DNA of 64,000 nucleotides from DASSBR01 sp035701285 (GTDB lineage: Bacteria > Pseudomonadota > Gammaproteobacteria > Natronospirales > DASSBR01), in contig DASSNT010000016.1 in assembly GCA_035701285.1 (NCBI GenBank), positions 1 to 64,000 of the forward strand, in the 5' to 3' direction. A program made the position numbers and the translations under genes. The stretch's first letter is position 1. Each line of letters begins with the position of its first letter. Under the pieces are notes generated by a model. That model saw only the letters and a list, made by a program, of their open reading frames with translations. It had not been told where the DNA came from and searched no databases. This document shows, piece after piece, positions 51,577 through 62,395 of this stretch.

Positions 51577-53901
51577 ATGGGGCAACAACGACCTGCAACG
51601 CTCAATCTGTCCGCGGCCGGACTCGCACTCCTGCTCGGCGTTATGCTTCTCGATCGTCTGCCAGTGCTGCCGTCGGCCTGGTGGCTGGCGGCGCTGCTCC
51701 CGACTGCGTTCGCGTGGCGCTGGTCGCTCGGCCGCTATCTCATGATTGCAGCGTTCGGCTTCGCCTGGGCGTGGTGGCCTGCCCATAGCGCGTTACAACA
51801 TCGGTTGCCGACCGCGCTCGAAGGTGTCGATCTCAATGTCACCGGCATCGTGCAGCCGTTTCCGAAGCGTGAAGGTCGGCTGGCGCGCGTCACGTTGCGG
51901 GTGACTCAGTTCGACAGCCCGACGCCACTCAATTCTCCACCGCGAAAGCTGCGCTTGAGCTGGTACTGGCCGGACAGCATGCCGCGCGTCGGTGAGATGT
52001 GGCAGTTTCGCGTCCGCCTGAAGCGGCCCAACGGCTTTCAGAATCCGGGCGATTTCGACTATGAAGGGTGGCTGTTTCGCAACGAGATCGATGCGACCGG
52101 CTATGTTCGCCATGATCGGGCCAAACGCATAGCGACTGCGCAGCAGGCGCCGTTGCTGCTCCGTGTGCGGCGGGATCTGGCGGGTGTTATCGATGCGGCG
52201 GTACCGGGCAGCCTGTATCGCGGCGTTCTTAAGGGCGTCACCATTGGCGACGGGCACGATATTACCGATGCGCAGTGGGACTTGTTTCGGCGCACGGGCA
52301 TTACGCATCTGGTGGTGATCTCCGGGTCGCATATCGTGCTGGTGGCTGGCTTCATCGGGCTGCTCATCAGTTTCTTCTGGCGTTTGAGTGCCCGCCTGTG
52401 CGAGCGGCTGGCGGCGCGGCGTGCGGCCGTGATCGGCGGGCTCGCGGCGGCAATTGTTTATTCAATTATCGCCGGCTTCGGCGTGCCGATTCAGCGCGCG
52501 CTGATTATGTTCGCGGTGGCGGCCGTCGCCATCTGGCAGGGACGCGAGGTTCAGCCGTTTTCGATTCTGGCGGTGGCGCTGATCGGCGTGCTGTTGATCG
52601 ATCCGCTGGCGCCGATGTCGCCGGGATTCTGGCTGTCTTTCGGCGCGGTGGCGGTATTGATTTATGTGTTTGCCGGGCGGCCGCGGCACGGGCTGGTACG
52701 AAATACGCTGTGGGCGCAGGCGGCGGTCAGCATTGGCTTGCTGCCGTTTCTGACGCTGTTCTTCGGCCAGGCGTCGATTGTCGGGCCGTTCGCCAACCTG
52801 ATTGCGATCCCGGTGTTTTCGATTGCAGTCGTGCCGTTGGCATTGGCGGGCGTTTTGCTTGGCGCGATCTGGTTGCCCGCCGGGGCACTGCTGTTGCAGT
52901 GGGCAGCGACTGCGCTCGACTGGTTGTGGCCGGTGCTCGAGTGGTTTGCCGGCCAGCCGCAGTCGCAGCTGGTTTTGCCGACGCCGTCCGTGCTGGCGAT
53001 TCTGCTTGCGCTTGGCGGCATCATGCTGTTGCTCGCGCCGCGCGGCGTACCGGCGCGTTGGCTCGGAGCGGTGATGGTCGCGCCGCTGGTGCTGGCGCCG
53101 CGTGCCGTGCCTCCAGTGGGCGGCTTCGATCTGGCGCTGCTCGATGTGGGGCAGGGGCTGTCGGCGGTGGTGCGCACGCACTCGCACACGCTGATCTTTG
53201 ATACGGGCCCGGATTTCGGCAGTGGTTCGGACACCGGCGAGCTGGTGGTCGTACCGTATCTGCGCAGCCTCGATATCCGCAAGCCGGACATTTTGCTGGT
53301 CAGCCACGGCGACAGCGATCATGCCGGCGGGGCAGAATCGGTATTGAAGGCTTTTTCGGATTTGCGCGTCATCACCAGTGCTCGCGAGGATTTTCCGGGT
53401 GCGGCTGCGTGCGTGGCCGGGCAGGAGTGGCGCTGGGACGGGGTCACGTTCCGGATATTGAACCCGCCGACGGCGGAGGGTAATTCGTCCGACAACGATC
53501 GCTCGTGCGTGCTGAAGATCGAAGCGGCCGGTGGCAGTGCACTGCTGACGGGCGATATTGAGAAGGATGCCGAGTATCGGCTGGTGGCTGACGATCCGGC
53601 GCTGCTCGACAGCGACGTTCTGGTTGCGCCGCATCATGGCAGTGAAAGCTCGTCGAGTATCGCCTTCGTGCGGGCGGTCACGCCGGAGTTCGTGCTGTTC
53701 CCGGTGGGCTATCGGAACCAGTGGGATTTTCCGCGGTCGGCGGTGACGGCGCGGTACAGGGAGGTCGGCGCGCACCTGTTGAACACGGCCTCGTGTGGCG
53801 CCATCCGGTTGCGGGTGGCGGAAAAAGTAAAGCTGGTGTCCGTCTGGCGGCCGGATCACCGCCGTTTATGGACGAGAGCGGGTAAAACGTCCTGTGATTG
53901 A
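51577..53901 (+). CDS. DNA internalization-related competence protein ComEC/Rec2
   Basis: Inner-membrane channel that brings single-stranded DNA into the cell during natural transformation. The 774 residues begin with two membrane helices and a DUF4131-like soluble domain (about 70-190), then the competence domain with GITHLVVISGSHIVL and many helices (about 225-500). Last is a metallo-beta-lactamase-fold domain with SHGDSDHAGG (about 575) and VAPHHGSESSSS. The ATG at 51577 has no strong ribosome site. The lolCD-comEC-exbBD-msbA-lpxK order is typical of gammaproteobacteria. Confidence 0.92.
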   Translation: MGQQRPATLNLSAAGLALLLGVMLLDRLPVLPSAWWLAALLPTAFAWRWSLGRYLMIAAFGFAWAWWPAHSALQHRLPTALEGVDLNVTGIVQPFPKREGRLARVTLRVTQFDSPTPLNSPPRKLRLSWYWPDSMPRVGEMWQFRVRLKRPNGFQNPGDFDYEGWLFRNEIDATGYVRHDRAKRIATAQQAPLLLRVRRDLAGVIDAAVPGSLYRGVLKGVTIGDGHDITDAQWDLFRRTGITHLVVISGSHIVLVAGFIGLLISFFWRLSARLCERLAARRAAVIGGLAAAIVYSIIAGFGVPIQRALIMFAVAAVAIWQGREVQPFSILAVALIGVLLIDPLAPMSPGFWLSFGAVAVLIYVFAGRPRHGLVRNTLWAQAAVSIGLLPFLTLFFGQASIVGPFANLIAIPVFSIAVVPLALAGVLLGAIWLPAGALLLQWAATALDWLWPVLEWFAGQPQSQLVLPTPSVLAILLALGGIMLLLAPRGVPARWLGAVMVAPLVLAPRAVPPVGGFDLALLDVGQGLSAVVRTHSHTLIFDTGPDFGSGSDTGELVVVPYLRSLDIRKPDILLVSHGDSDHAGGAESVLKAFSDLRVITSAREDFPGAAACVAGQEWRWDGVTFRILNPPTAEGNSSDNDRSCVLKIEAAGGSALLTGDIEKDAEYRLVADDPALLDSDVLVAPHHGSESSSSIAFVRAVTPEFVLFPVGYRNQWDFPRSAVTARYREVGAHLLNTASCGAIRLRVAEKVKLVSVWRPDHRRLWTRAGKTSCD

Positions 53902-53961
53902 CAGGAAAATACTATATGATTCCTGTCTTTTATGGCGGCTACGCGGTTGAGGCTTGTCGCG

Positions 53962-54038
53962 AAGGCGACGGTACGGTGCCTCTGGGTTCGGCATCCTGCC
54001 TCACACAGCCCTGAGCGAAGTCACCGTACCGCCGCCTT
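53962..54038. repeat. Covarying-arm palindromic repeat, copy 3 (comEC-exbB gap)
   Basis: Arms 53962-53978 and 54022-54038 pair at 16 of 17 positions (ACGGTACGGTG with CACCGTACCG inside). The centre contains a 34-bp core starting CTCTGGGTTCGGCATCC (53980-54013) identical to 63408-63441, while the arms are unrelated to that copy. It lacks the GTGAATACATCC half of the core. Confidence 0.82.
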
Positions 54039-54068
54039 GACACGTTATCGCTGGGGAAGAGGGCGTAC

Positions 54069-54773
54069 ATGCTTGAATTGATCGAAGCCGGCGGCTGGCT
54101 GATGTGGCCGATTCTCCTGTGTTCGGTGATCGGCGCGAGTATCGTCATGGAGCGTTTGTGGACGCTGCAGCGCAAGCGCGTGCTGCCGGCGCATCTGCGC
54201 GCGCAGGTGTGGCGCTGGCTGACCAATGACGAGCTGAACGACGAGAATCTGAAGGCGATGCGGCAAGGGTCGCCGCTCGGGCGGATGCTGGCCTCGGGGC
54301 TCGTCAACCGGCACAAGCCGCGCGAGATCATGAAGGAGAGTATCGAGGACACCGGCCGGCAGGTGGTGCATGAGCTGGATCGTTACCTCAATACGCTCGG
54401 CACGATCTCGGCGATTTCGCCGCTCCTTGGCCTGCTGGGCACGGTGGTGGGCCTGATGAAAGTGTTCACCGCCATTACCAGTCACGGCACCGGCGATCCG
54501 ACGGTGCTGGCCGGCGGCATTTCCGAGGCGCTGATTACTACCGTCGCGGGCCTGTCGGTCGCAATTCCGGCGCTGATCGCTTATCGCTACCTGAAGGGCA
54601 AGGTCGACGACCTGGTCGTGCACATGGAAGAAGAGGCGATCAAGCTGGTCGAGGCGGTGGACCGGCAGACGGAGATGGCGCCGCAGCCTGAATCGGAATC
54701 TGAGCCGGAAATCGACGAGTACGCCAACAACAGCAAGCGGCGGCGTGGCAAGCGTGAATCTTCGGCCGCGTAG
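54069..54773 (+). CDS. exbB: MotA/TolQ/ExbB-family proton channel protein
   Basis: Inner-membrane proton channel subunit (234 residues). Helices at about 8-28, 118-140 and 160-185; the last two include TISAISPLLGLLGTVVGLM and GISEALITTVAGLSVAIPAL, the conserved family signatures. Works with the downstream ExbD-like subunit; no TonB gene is near. Pairs in this position, between comEC and msbA, are conserved in gammaproteobacteria but their role is not clearly established. Confidence 0.88.
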   Translation: MLELIEAGGWLMWPILLCSVIGASIVMERLWTLQRKRVLPAHLRAQVWRWLTNDELNDENLKAMRQGSPLGRMLASGLVNRHKPREIMKESIEDTGRQVVHELDRYLNTLGTISAISPLLGLLGTVVGLMKVFTAITSHGTGDPTVLAGGISEALITTVAGLSVAIPALIAYRYLKGKVDDLVVHMEEEAIKLVEAVDRQTEMAPQPESESEPEIDEYANNSKRRRGKRESSAA

Positions 54774-55181
54774 ATCGGAAGAGCCGGACGTCAACATCAC
54801 GTCGCTGATCGACGTGGTGCTGATGCTGCTCGTGTTCTTCATGCTGTCGACGACGTTCGTCAAGAATACGGACATCCAGATTCAGTTACCGAAGTCGAGC
54901 GCACCGCCGGTGAACGTTGCCGACAAGGGTATCGCCCTCACCATCGATGCCAAGGGGCGCTATTACATCGATGGCCATCTGCTGGCCAACGGTGGCCCGG
55001 ATGCGCTGAAGCGGACGCTGGCCTCGGCCGCGGAGGGCAATTTCAAGCGGCCGCTGACCATCCGTGCCGATGCGCGCACGACGCACCAGTCGGTCGTGAC
55101 GGCGATGGATGTCGCCGGACAATTGGGCTTCGTGCATCTCAACATCGTGACGACACATCCCGGCGCGTCCTCCGGCGGCCA

Positions 55182-55185
<4 letters not shown>
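54754..55185 (+). CDS. exbD: ExbD/TolR-family protein
   Basis: Energy-transducing partner of ExbB (143 residues). One membrane helix follows the essential aspartate: NITSLIDVVLMLLVFFMLST (Asp at about 20). The periplasmic domain is about 45-135. The GTG at 54754 gives MNLRPRR, the usual family beginning, and is preferred to the GTG three codons upstream. Overlaps exbB by 20 bp and msbA by 4 bp. Confidence 0.88.
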
Positions 55186-56950
<1,765 letters not shown>

Positions 56951-56954
<4 letters not shown>

Positions 56955-57955
56955 ACCGCGCCCGCCTCGAAGCCGCACTCGTATCCATCTGGTATCGCCA
57001 CAAGCGGCCGCCGTTCGGGCTGCAACTGCTCGCCCACCTGTTCCGAGCCGCAAGTACGGCACGGCGCGCTGCCTACGATAAAGGACTGCGGCCCAGTCGG
57101 CGCGTTGCGGCGCCGGTGGTCGTCGTCGGCAACATCACCGTCGGCGGCAGCGGCAAGACGCCGTTGACGATCTGGCTGGCGAAGGCGTTGCGCGAGCAGG
57201 GCATCCGCGTTGGCCTGGTCACGCGGGGTTACGGCGGCGCGGCCAGATACTGGCCGCGTGACGTGACGCCAGCAAGCGACACAGCCGAAGTGGGCGATGA
57301 GGCCGTGCTTCTCGCCCGCTCGACGGGTTGTCCGGTGGTGGCCGGGCCGGAGCGCGCGGCCGCCGCCGCGCGACTGGCCGGCGAGGTAGACGTGATTATC
57401 GCCGACGACGGCCTGCAGCATTACGCGCTCCAGCGCGACTTCGAAATAGCGGTTGTTGACGGTGAACGCGGTCTTGGCAACGGCTGGCTGCTGCCGGCCG
57501 GCCCGCTGCGCGAGCCGGTGGCGCGGCTGGACGAGGTCGATTGCATTGTCGTCAGGGGCGGCGCCGAGCGCATGGCGATGGCCGGCGCGTTGTCGATGAC
57601 ACTCAAGCTTGGCGACGCACGCGCCCTGGGCAGTGACGAGCAGCGCCCGCTTTCGTCGTTTCGAGACACACCGGTACATGCCGTGGCCGGCATCGGTCAT
57701 CCCGAGCAGTTTTTTTCGATGCTCCGGGCCGAAGGGCTGGAGGTCATCCCGCATCCGTTCCCGGACCATGCGGCGTTGGCGTTGAAGGACGTCGATTTCG
57801 CTTATGGGCCGGTGCTGATGACGGAGAAGGACGCGGTTAAACTGCCTGCCGTCGATAATGCGCGATTGTGGGTCGTGCCGGCGGAAGCAAGCCTGCCGGA
57901 AGCGGAAGCCGACGACCTGGTCACGCGCATCCGCGGCCTGGTCCGCGTATCATAG
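56951..57955 (+). CDS. lpxK: Tetraacyldisaccharide 4'-kinase
   Basis: Phosphorylates the 4' position of the lipid A disaccharide at the inner membrane. The 334-residue protein has the P-loop GNITVGGSGKTPL (about 57-69), VTRGYGG, DEAVLLARSTGCPVV and DDGLQHYALQRD. The N-terminal 30 residues are an amphipathic anchor. Overlaps msbA by 4 bp. Confidence 0.95.
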
Positions 57956-57981
57956 ACGCCGAAGACCGTTCAGGAATGGCC

Positions 57982-58167
57982 ATGGACAAGAAGCTCCTTG
58001 ATATCCTGGCGTGCCCGATCTGCAAGGGCCCGCTGGTGTACGACAAATCCGCTGCCGAGCTGATCTGCAAGGTGGACCGGCTCGCGTACCCGATTCGCGA
58101 CGATATTCCGGTCATGCTGGAGGACGAGGCGCGCGTGCTGGAGCCGGACGAGGAAGTCTCCGCTTAG
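57982..58167 (+). CDS. Trm112-family small zinc-ribbon protein (YcaR-like)
   Basis: A 61-residue protein starting MDKKLLDILACPICKGPLVY, followed by LICKVDRLAYPIRDDIPVML. CPxC plus one further Cys resemble the Trm112 fold. In E. coli the homologue ycaR is between lpxK and kdsB, exactly as here. The ATG at 57982 has AGGA 6 bp upstream; an ATG two codons earlier does not. The stop overlaps the kdsB start by one base. Confidence 0.88.
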   Translation: MDKKLLDILACPICKGPLVYDKSAAELICKVDRLAYPIRDDIPVMLEDEARVLEPDEEVSA

Positions 58168-58928
58168 TGCAATTCCATGTCGTAATTCCGGCGCGCTTCG
58201 GCTCTGAGCGCCTGCCGGCCAAACCGCTTGCAAAGCTGGCTGGCAAACCACTGATCCAGCATGTTTATGAACGGGCGGCCGAAAGCGGCGCGGCAAGCGT
58301 CGCGGTCGCGACCGACGATGAACGCATCCTCGAAGCCTGCCGGGCGTTTGATGCAGATGCATTGCTGACCGCCGCGACACATCAAAGCGGCACCGACCGC
58401 GTTGCCGAAGTCGCTGACGTATGCGGCTGGAGCGAGGAGGAGATCGTCGTCAATCTGCAGGGCGACGAACCGGCGATGCCGCCGGTCCTGATTGCCCAGG
58501 CCGCACAGGCGCTGGCTGATGCCGGAAGCGCTGGCATCGCGACGCTGGCGACGCCGATTACGGCGCGCCCTGAATTCGAGGATCCCAACGCCGTGAAGGT
58601 AGTTTGTGATCGGCAGGGGCGGGCGCTGTATTTCAGTCGTTCGCCGATTCCGTTCGAGCGCGGGCCGGCCGTTTCTTCCGGTCAGGATCGGCCTCAGGGT
58701 TTGCGTCACATCGGGCTTTATGCATACCGGGTTGCAACGCTGCGGACTCTGACGCAGGCGCCGCCCTGTGCGCTGGAGCTGGCGGAGCGGCTCGAACAAC
58801 TGAGAGCATTGTGGCTCGGCATCGAAATCGCGGTCGCAATAGTCGACCCCGCGCCGCCGGCCGGCGTGGATACCCCGGCAGACCTCGCGCGGGTCGAAAG
58901 GCTGCTAGCAAGCCGTGCAGTAACCTGA
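58167..58928 (+). CDS. kdsB: 3-deoxy-manno-octulosonate cytidylyltransferase
   Basis: Makes CMP-KDO for the lipopolysaccharide inner core. The 253-residue protein contains IPARFGSERLPAKPLAKLAG, ATDDERI, NLQGDEPAMPP, and YFSRSPIPFER. The start is a GTG (58167) that overlaps the preceding stop, giving MQFHVVIPARF. Longer frames upstream run through the zinc-ribbon gene. Confidence 0.95.
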   Translation: MQFHVVIPARFGSERLPAKPLAKLAGKPLIQHVYERAAESGAASVAVATDDERILEACRAFDADALLTAATHQSGTDRVAEVADVCGWSEEEIVVNLQGDEPAMPPVLIAQAAQALADAGSAGIATLATPITARPEFEDPNAVKVVCDRQGRALYFSRSPIPFERGPAVSSGQDRPQGLRHIGLYAYRVATLRTLTQAPPCALELAERLEQLRALWLGIEIAVAIVDPAPPAGVDTPADLARVERLLASRAVT

Positions 58929-58953
58929 ACCAAATTCTCTGAAAAGATTGCAA

Positions 58954-59472
58954 GTGGATAGAATTTCGATACTTTTTGTATGCATGGGAAACATCTGCCG
59001 GTCGCCGACCGCCGAGGGCGTGTTCCGCCACCGCGTGGCCGAAAGGGCGCCTGAACTGGAGGTGGAAATCGATTCCGCCGGCACTCATGCCTACCACATC
59101 GGCGCCGCCCCCGACGCCCGCGCGCAAGCCGCGGCCCGGGAGCGCGGGTTCGATCTCGGCGGTTTGCGGGCGCGGGTCGTGGGCGATCAGGATTTCGCTC
59201 ATTTCGACTACGTGCTGGCGATGGACGAAGCCAACCTGAACTATCTGCAGGCGATGTGCCCACCGGAATACCAGTCGCGCCTCCACCTGTTCCTGGAATA
59301 TGCGCCGGATGCCGCGGAGCGGTCAGTGCCCGACCCGTACTATGGTGGCCAGGACGGCTTCAGCCATGTGCTGGACCTGGTTGAGCAGGCGAGCGACGGA
59401 TTGATCGCGCATCTGCGGCGGCGGCAGGCCGCGGCCACGGTGGTAGGGAGAAGCAGGAGCAAGAACAGCTGA
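58954..59472 (+). CDS. Low molecular weight protein-tyrosine phosphatase
   Basis: A 172-residue phosphatase with the loop VCMGNICRSPTAEG (Cys10, Arg16) and the general-acid loop VPDPYYGG. Such enzymes act on tyrosine kinases of capsule/exopolysaccharide systems (Wzb type) or on other targets; no kinase gene is next to it. The GTG at 58954 gives the usual compact start; a TTG two codons upstream is possible. The stop codon lies in the loop of a hairpin. Confidence 0.88.
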   Translation: MDRISILFVCMGNICRSPTAEGVFRHRVAERAPELEVEIDSAGTHAYHIGAAPDARAQAAARERGFDLGGLRARVVGDQDFAHFDYVLAMDEANLNYLQAMCPPEYQSRLHLFLEYAPDAAERSVPDPYYGGQDGFSHVLDLVEQASDGLIAHLRRRQAAATVVGRSRSKNS

Positions 59473-59488
59473 AGCTGCTCTTGCCCCT
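59455..59488. terminator. Hairpin between convergent phosphatase and rne genes
   Basis: GCAAGAACAGC (59459-59469), loop TGAA and GCTGCTCTTGC (59474-59484) form an 11-bp stem with one mismatch, extended by AGG/CCT. A short CCCCTTT follows on the plus strand. It may act as a terminator for the phosphatase message or as a 3' end structure for rne. Confidence 0.5.
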
Positions 59489-59504
59489 TTAACTTTGCGA
59501 CGCG

Positions 59505-62003
59505 TTAGCCGTCGGGATTGCGCGTAGCGTCTTCAGCCGCCGGCGGATCCGTCCGGCGTTCTTCGGCATCCTGTTGACGCCGCTGCTCGTACAGCTCCCG
59601 CAGAGGCGGTGCCGACACGGCCTGGTCCGGCGCGGGTCGGGTTTCCGGCATTTGATGTTGCCGTTCCGGCTTGGTCTCGCTCACCGGTGCGCCCGTCGGC
59701 CTGCTGGTGGATATGGATGCGTCGGCTGGCTTTTCAGCGCGTGACGGTTCGGCCGGTTGTGCCGGCCGGCTTTGCGGCTGCGCCGGGGGTTCCGGCTTCA
59801 GACGCGGCGACTGTTCATCCGCCGAGGCGCGTGGCGCCGTCTGCGCCGGATTACTCGTCGACTTTTCGCCAGGCGCTTGCGGAGATTCCTGCTCCGGCCG
59901 ATTGTTATTCCGCGGCTCCTGTCCTTCCCGGTTTTCGCTGCGAGCACGCCGACGCCGGCGGCCGCCGCGGCGACCGCGCCGCGTGCCCCGGTTCGAACGG
60001 CTCGATTTCTGTTCGCCGCCCGATTCGGCGCCAGGGGCTGGCGCCGCCGCGGTCGCAGGCTTTTTGTCCGCGTTTGACGACGCAGTGGCCGTTTCCGCGG
60101 AGCCGCCGCGCTTCGCCGCACCGCCGTTACCGGACGGTTTGCTGCCGCGATTGCTCTGCGAGCGGTTGCCTGAGGCGCCGTTTGACCTCGTCCGGCCGCG
60201 ACCGCTACCGCCGCTGGCGCGGCGGTCGCTGCTCCGGGAACTGCCCGACGAGCGGCTGGAAGCGGGAGCACTGCGCTTTTCCTGCCTTTTTCGCGATGCC
60301 GGTTCCTCCGGCGCCGGGGCAAAGAGCCACGACCACAACCGGGGCAACACGCCGGCTTGCGCCGGTGCGGCCGCCTGGGCCGTAATCGGTGCAGGTGCGG
60401 CCGGGGAGATCGCTTTGACGGCCGGCTCTTCCGCGCGCGGTGCCGCGCGTGACTTCAGATAGTCGTTGGCGGTAGGCGCCGCGTTGGCGGCGATCTTATA
60501 GCTGGACTCGCTCTTGTCCGCCGGCATGTCCTGATCACGCGTGCGCTGGATTTCAAAGCGCGGCGTCTCCAGCAGCGGATTCGGGACCAGCACCACGCTG
60601 ATGCCGCAGCGGCTTTCGATTGCGGTCACGGCATCGCGCTTTTCATTCAGCAGGTACGTCGCGACGTCGACCGGCAGATGCGCGGCCACACGACCGGTGC
60701 GGTCTTTCATCGCTTCTTCTTCAATCAGCCGCAGGATCGATAACGCGAGCGACTCGATACCCCGAATCCGGCCTTCGCCGGCGCAGCGCGGGCAGACGAT
60801 CTGCGTGAACTCGCCCAGCGACGGGCGCAGCCGCTGGCGCGACATTTCCATCAGTCCGAACCGCGAGATGCGTCCGACCTGGATACGCGCACGGTCCATT
60901 TTCAGTGCCGCGCGCAGCCGGTTTTCGACCTCGCGCTGATTGCGTGCGGGCCCCATGTCGATGAAATCGATCACGACCAACCCGCCGATGTCGCGCAGGC
61001 GGAGCTGGCGGGCGATTTCGTCGGCGGCCTCAAGATTGGTGTTCAGCGCGGTTTCTTCAATGTCGCCGCCCTTGGTCGCCCGTGCCGAGTTGATGTCGAT
61101 CGACACCAGCGCCTCGGTGTGGTCGATGACCAGCGCGCCGCCCGACGGCAGGCGCACGTCACGCCCGAACGCCGCTTCGATCTGGCTCTCGATCTGGTAG
61201 CGGTTGAACAGCGGCACGTCCTCGTCGTACTGCTTGAGCTTCGACAGGCTTTGCGGCATGACCCGTTGCATGAAGTCCTGCGCGTCGCGAAACACGGCGG
61301 GATCGTCGATCAGAATTTCGCCGATATCGGGGCGCAGGTAGTCGCGCAGCGCCCGGATGATCACGTTGCTTTCCTGGTAGATCAGGAAGGGCGCGGCCTT
61401 CTGCGCGGCCGCTTCTTCAATCGCGCGCCAGACCTGCACCAGGTAGTCCAGGTCCCACTGCAGTTCCTCGCCGCTGCGGCCGACGCCGGCGGTGCGGACG
61501 ATCACGCCCATGCCATCCGGGGCGCTCAAGGTGGCCAGCGCTTCGCGCACTTCTTCACGTTCATCGCCCTCGATGCGGCGCGAGACGCCGCCAGCGCGCG
61601 GGTTGTTCGGCATCAGCACCAGGAAACGCCCGGCGAGACTGACGAAGGTGGTCAGCGCGGCGCCCTTGGTGCCGCGTTCTTCCTTGTCGATCTGGACGAC
61701 AAGCTCCTGGCCTTCGCGCACCACGTCCTTGATATTGACGCGGCCGCCGTCGCCGTCGGGGGAGGAGGAGAAGTAGCTGCGGGAAATTTCCTTCAGCGGG
61801 AGAAAGCCGTGGCGTTCCGCGCCGTAGTCGACGAAAGCCGCTTCGAGGCTGGGTTCGACCCGGCTGATGCGGCCCTTATAGATGTTGGCTTTTTTCTGCT
61901 CGCGACTCGGAACTTCGATGTCCAGGTCGTTGAGGGTCTGGCCGTCCACCATGGCCACGCGCAACTCTTCCGGCTGAGTTGCGTTAATGAGCATTCGTTT
62001 CAT
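59505..62003 (-). CDS. rne: Ribonuclease E
   Basis: Essential endoribonuclease for mRNA turnover and RNA maturation. The 832-residue protein has an S1 domain (about 38-120, ANIYKGRISRVEPSLEAAFV), catalytic metal-binding Asp303 and Asp346 at the same numbers as in E. coli, and the zinc-link C404PRC407. The C-terminal portion (about 500-832) is disordered and extremely Arg/Pro/Ser-rich (RGTRRGRRGGRRRRRA), the expected RNA-binding and degradosome scaffold, but shorter than the E. coli tail (1061 total). The ribosome site lies in a hairpin loop. Confidence 0.96.
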   Translation of the reverse strand: MKRMLINATQPEELRVAMVDGQTLNDLDIEVPSREQKKANIYKGRISRVEPSLEAAFVDYGAERHGFLPLKEISRSYFSSSPDGDGGRVNIKDVVREGQELVVQIDKEERGTKGAALTTFVSLAGRFLVLMPNNPRAGGVSRRIEGDEREEVREALATLSAPDGMGVIVRTAGVGRSGEELQWDLDYLVQVWRAIEEAAAQKAAPFLIYQESNVIIRALRDYLRPDIGEILIDDPAVFRDAQDFMQRVMPQSLSKLKQYDEDVPLFNRYQIESQIEAAFGRDVRLPSGGALVIDHTEALVSIDINSARATKGGDIEETALNTNLEAADEIARQLRLRDIGGLVVIDFIDMGPARNQREVENRLRAALKMDRARIQVGRISRFGLMEMSRQRLRPSLGEFTQIVCPRCAGEGRIRGIESLALSILRLIEEEAMKDRTGRVAAHLPVDVATYLLNEKRDAVTAIESRCGISVVLVPNPLLETPRFEIQRTRDQDMPADKSESSYKIAANAAPTANDYLKSRAAPRAEEPAVKAISPAAPAPITAQAAAPAQAGVLPRLWSWLFAPAPEEPASRKRQEKRSAPASSRSSGSSRSSDRRASGGSGRGRTRSNGASGNRSQSNRGSKPSGNGGAAKRGGSAETATASSNADKKPATAAAPAPGAESGGEQKSSRSNRGTRRGRRGGRRRRRARSENREGQEPRNNNRPEQESPQAPGEKSTSNPAQTAPRASADEQSPRLKPEPPAQPQSRPAQPAEPSRAEKPADASISTSRPTGAPVSETKPERQHQMPETRPAPDQAVSAPPLRELYEQRRQQDAEERRTDPPAAEDATRNPDG

Positions 62004-62395
62004 TGTGCCGATCTCTCAGGCACTCAGGCGCGTAAGCATGTTGTGGCACGCGCTCTGACGGTTGCGATCGGATTCTCTGTGATGGCGCCGCGCACAGGCG
62101 TGGCTGCCGGAATCCCTGCCAACGTCAGCGCTGCGTGACCATGCCGCGCATGGGAGCGCCGATGTAGTCTGCCGCTCGCCACAGCGAACGGCCGAAAAGT
62201 TTAATCAGGAGAAGCCGATTGAGCTTCCCCGCCTGTGCATTAAAGCCTTCGTTGCAAAAAATGAGGCTTTACGGGGGCCGAGACTCGTATTATGTCGCAT
62301 GGCGCAGTCGCGCCGTGGCCACCGGTTCGGTACTATAGCAATCACACGCATTGCATCGCAATCTTTCTTTATTCTCAATTACTTGGGGCGCAGAT
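62004..62395. promoter_or_regulatory. Divergent rne/rluC intergenic region
   Basis: A 392-bp region without a gene. On the rne strand it would be a long leader: GTGCC/GGCAC (62005-62009 with 62019-62023) is a hairpin whose loop holds GAGAGA, 8 bp from the rne ATG, and AAAGCCT/AGGCTTT (62242-62248 with 62264-62270) flanks a U-rich loop (minus strand). A CATAAT on the minus strand (62289-62294) is a possible -10. The rluC side has only weak promoter-like stretches. RNase E leader control is established in E. coli; its presence here is inferred. Confidence 0.55.
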
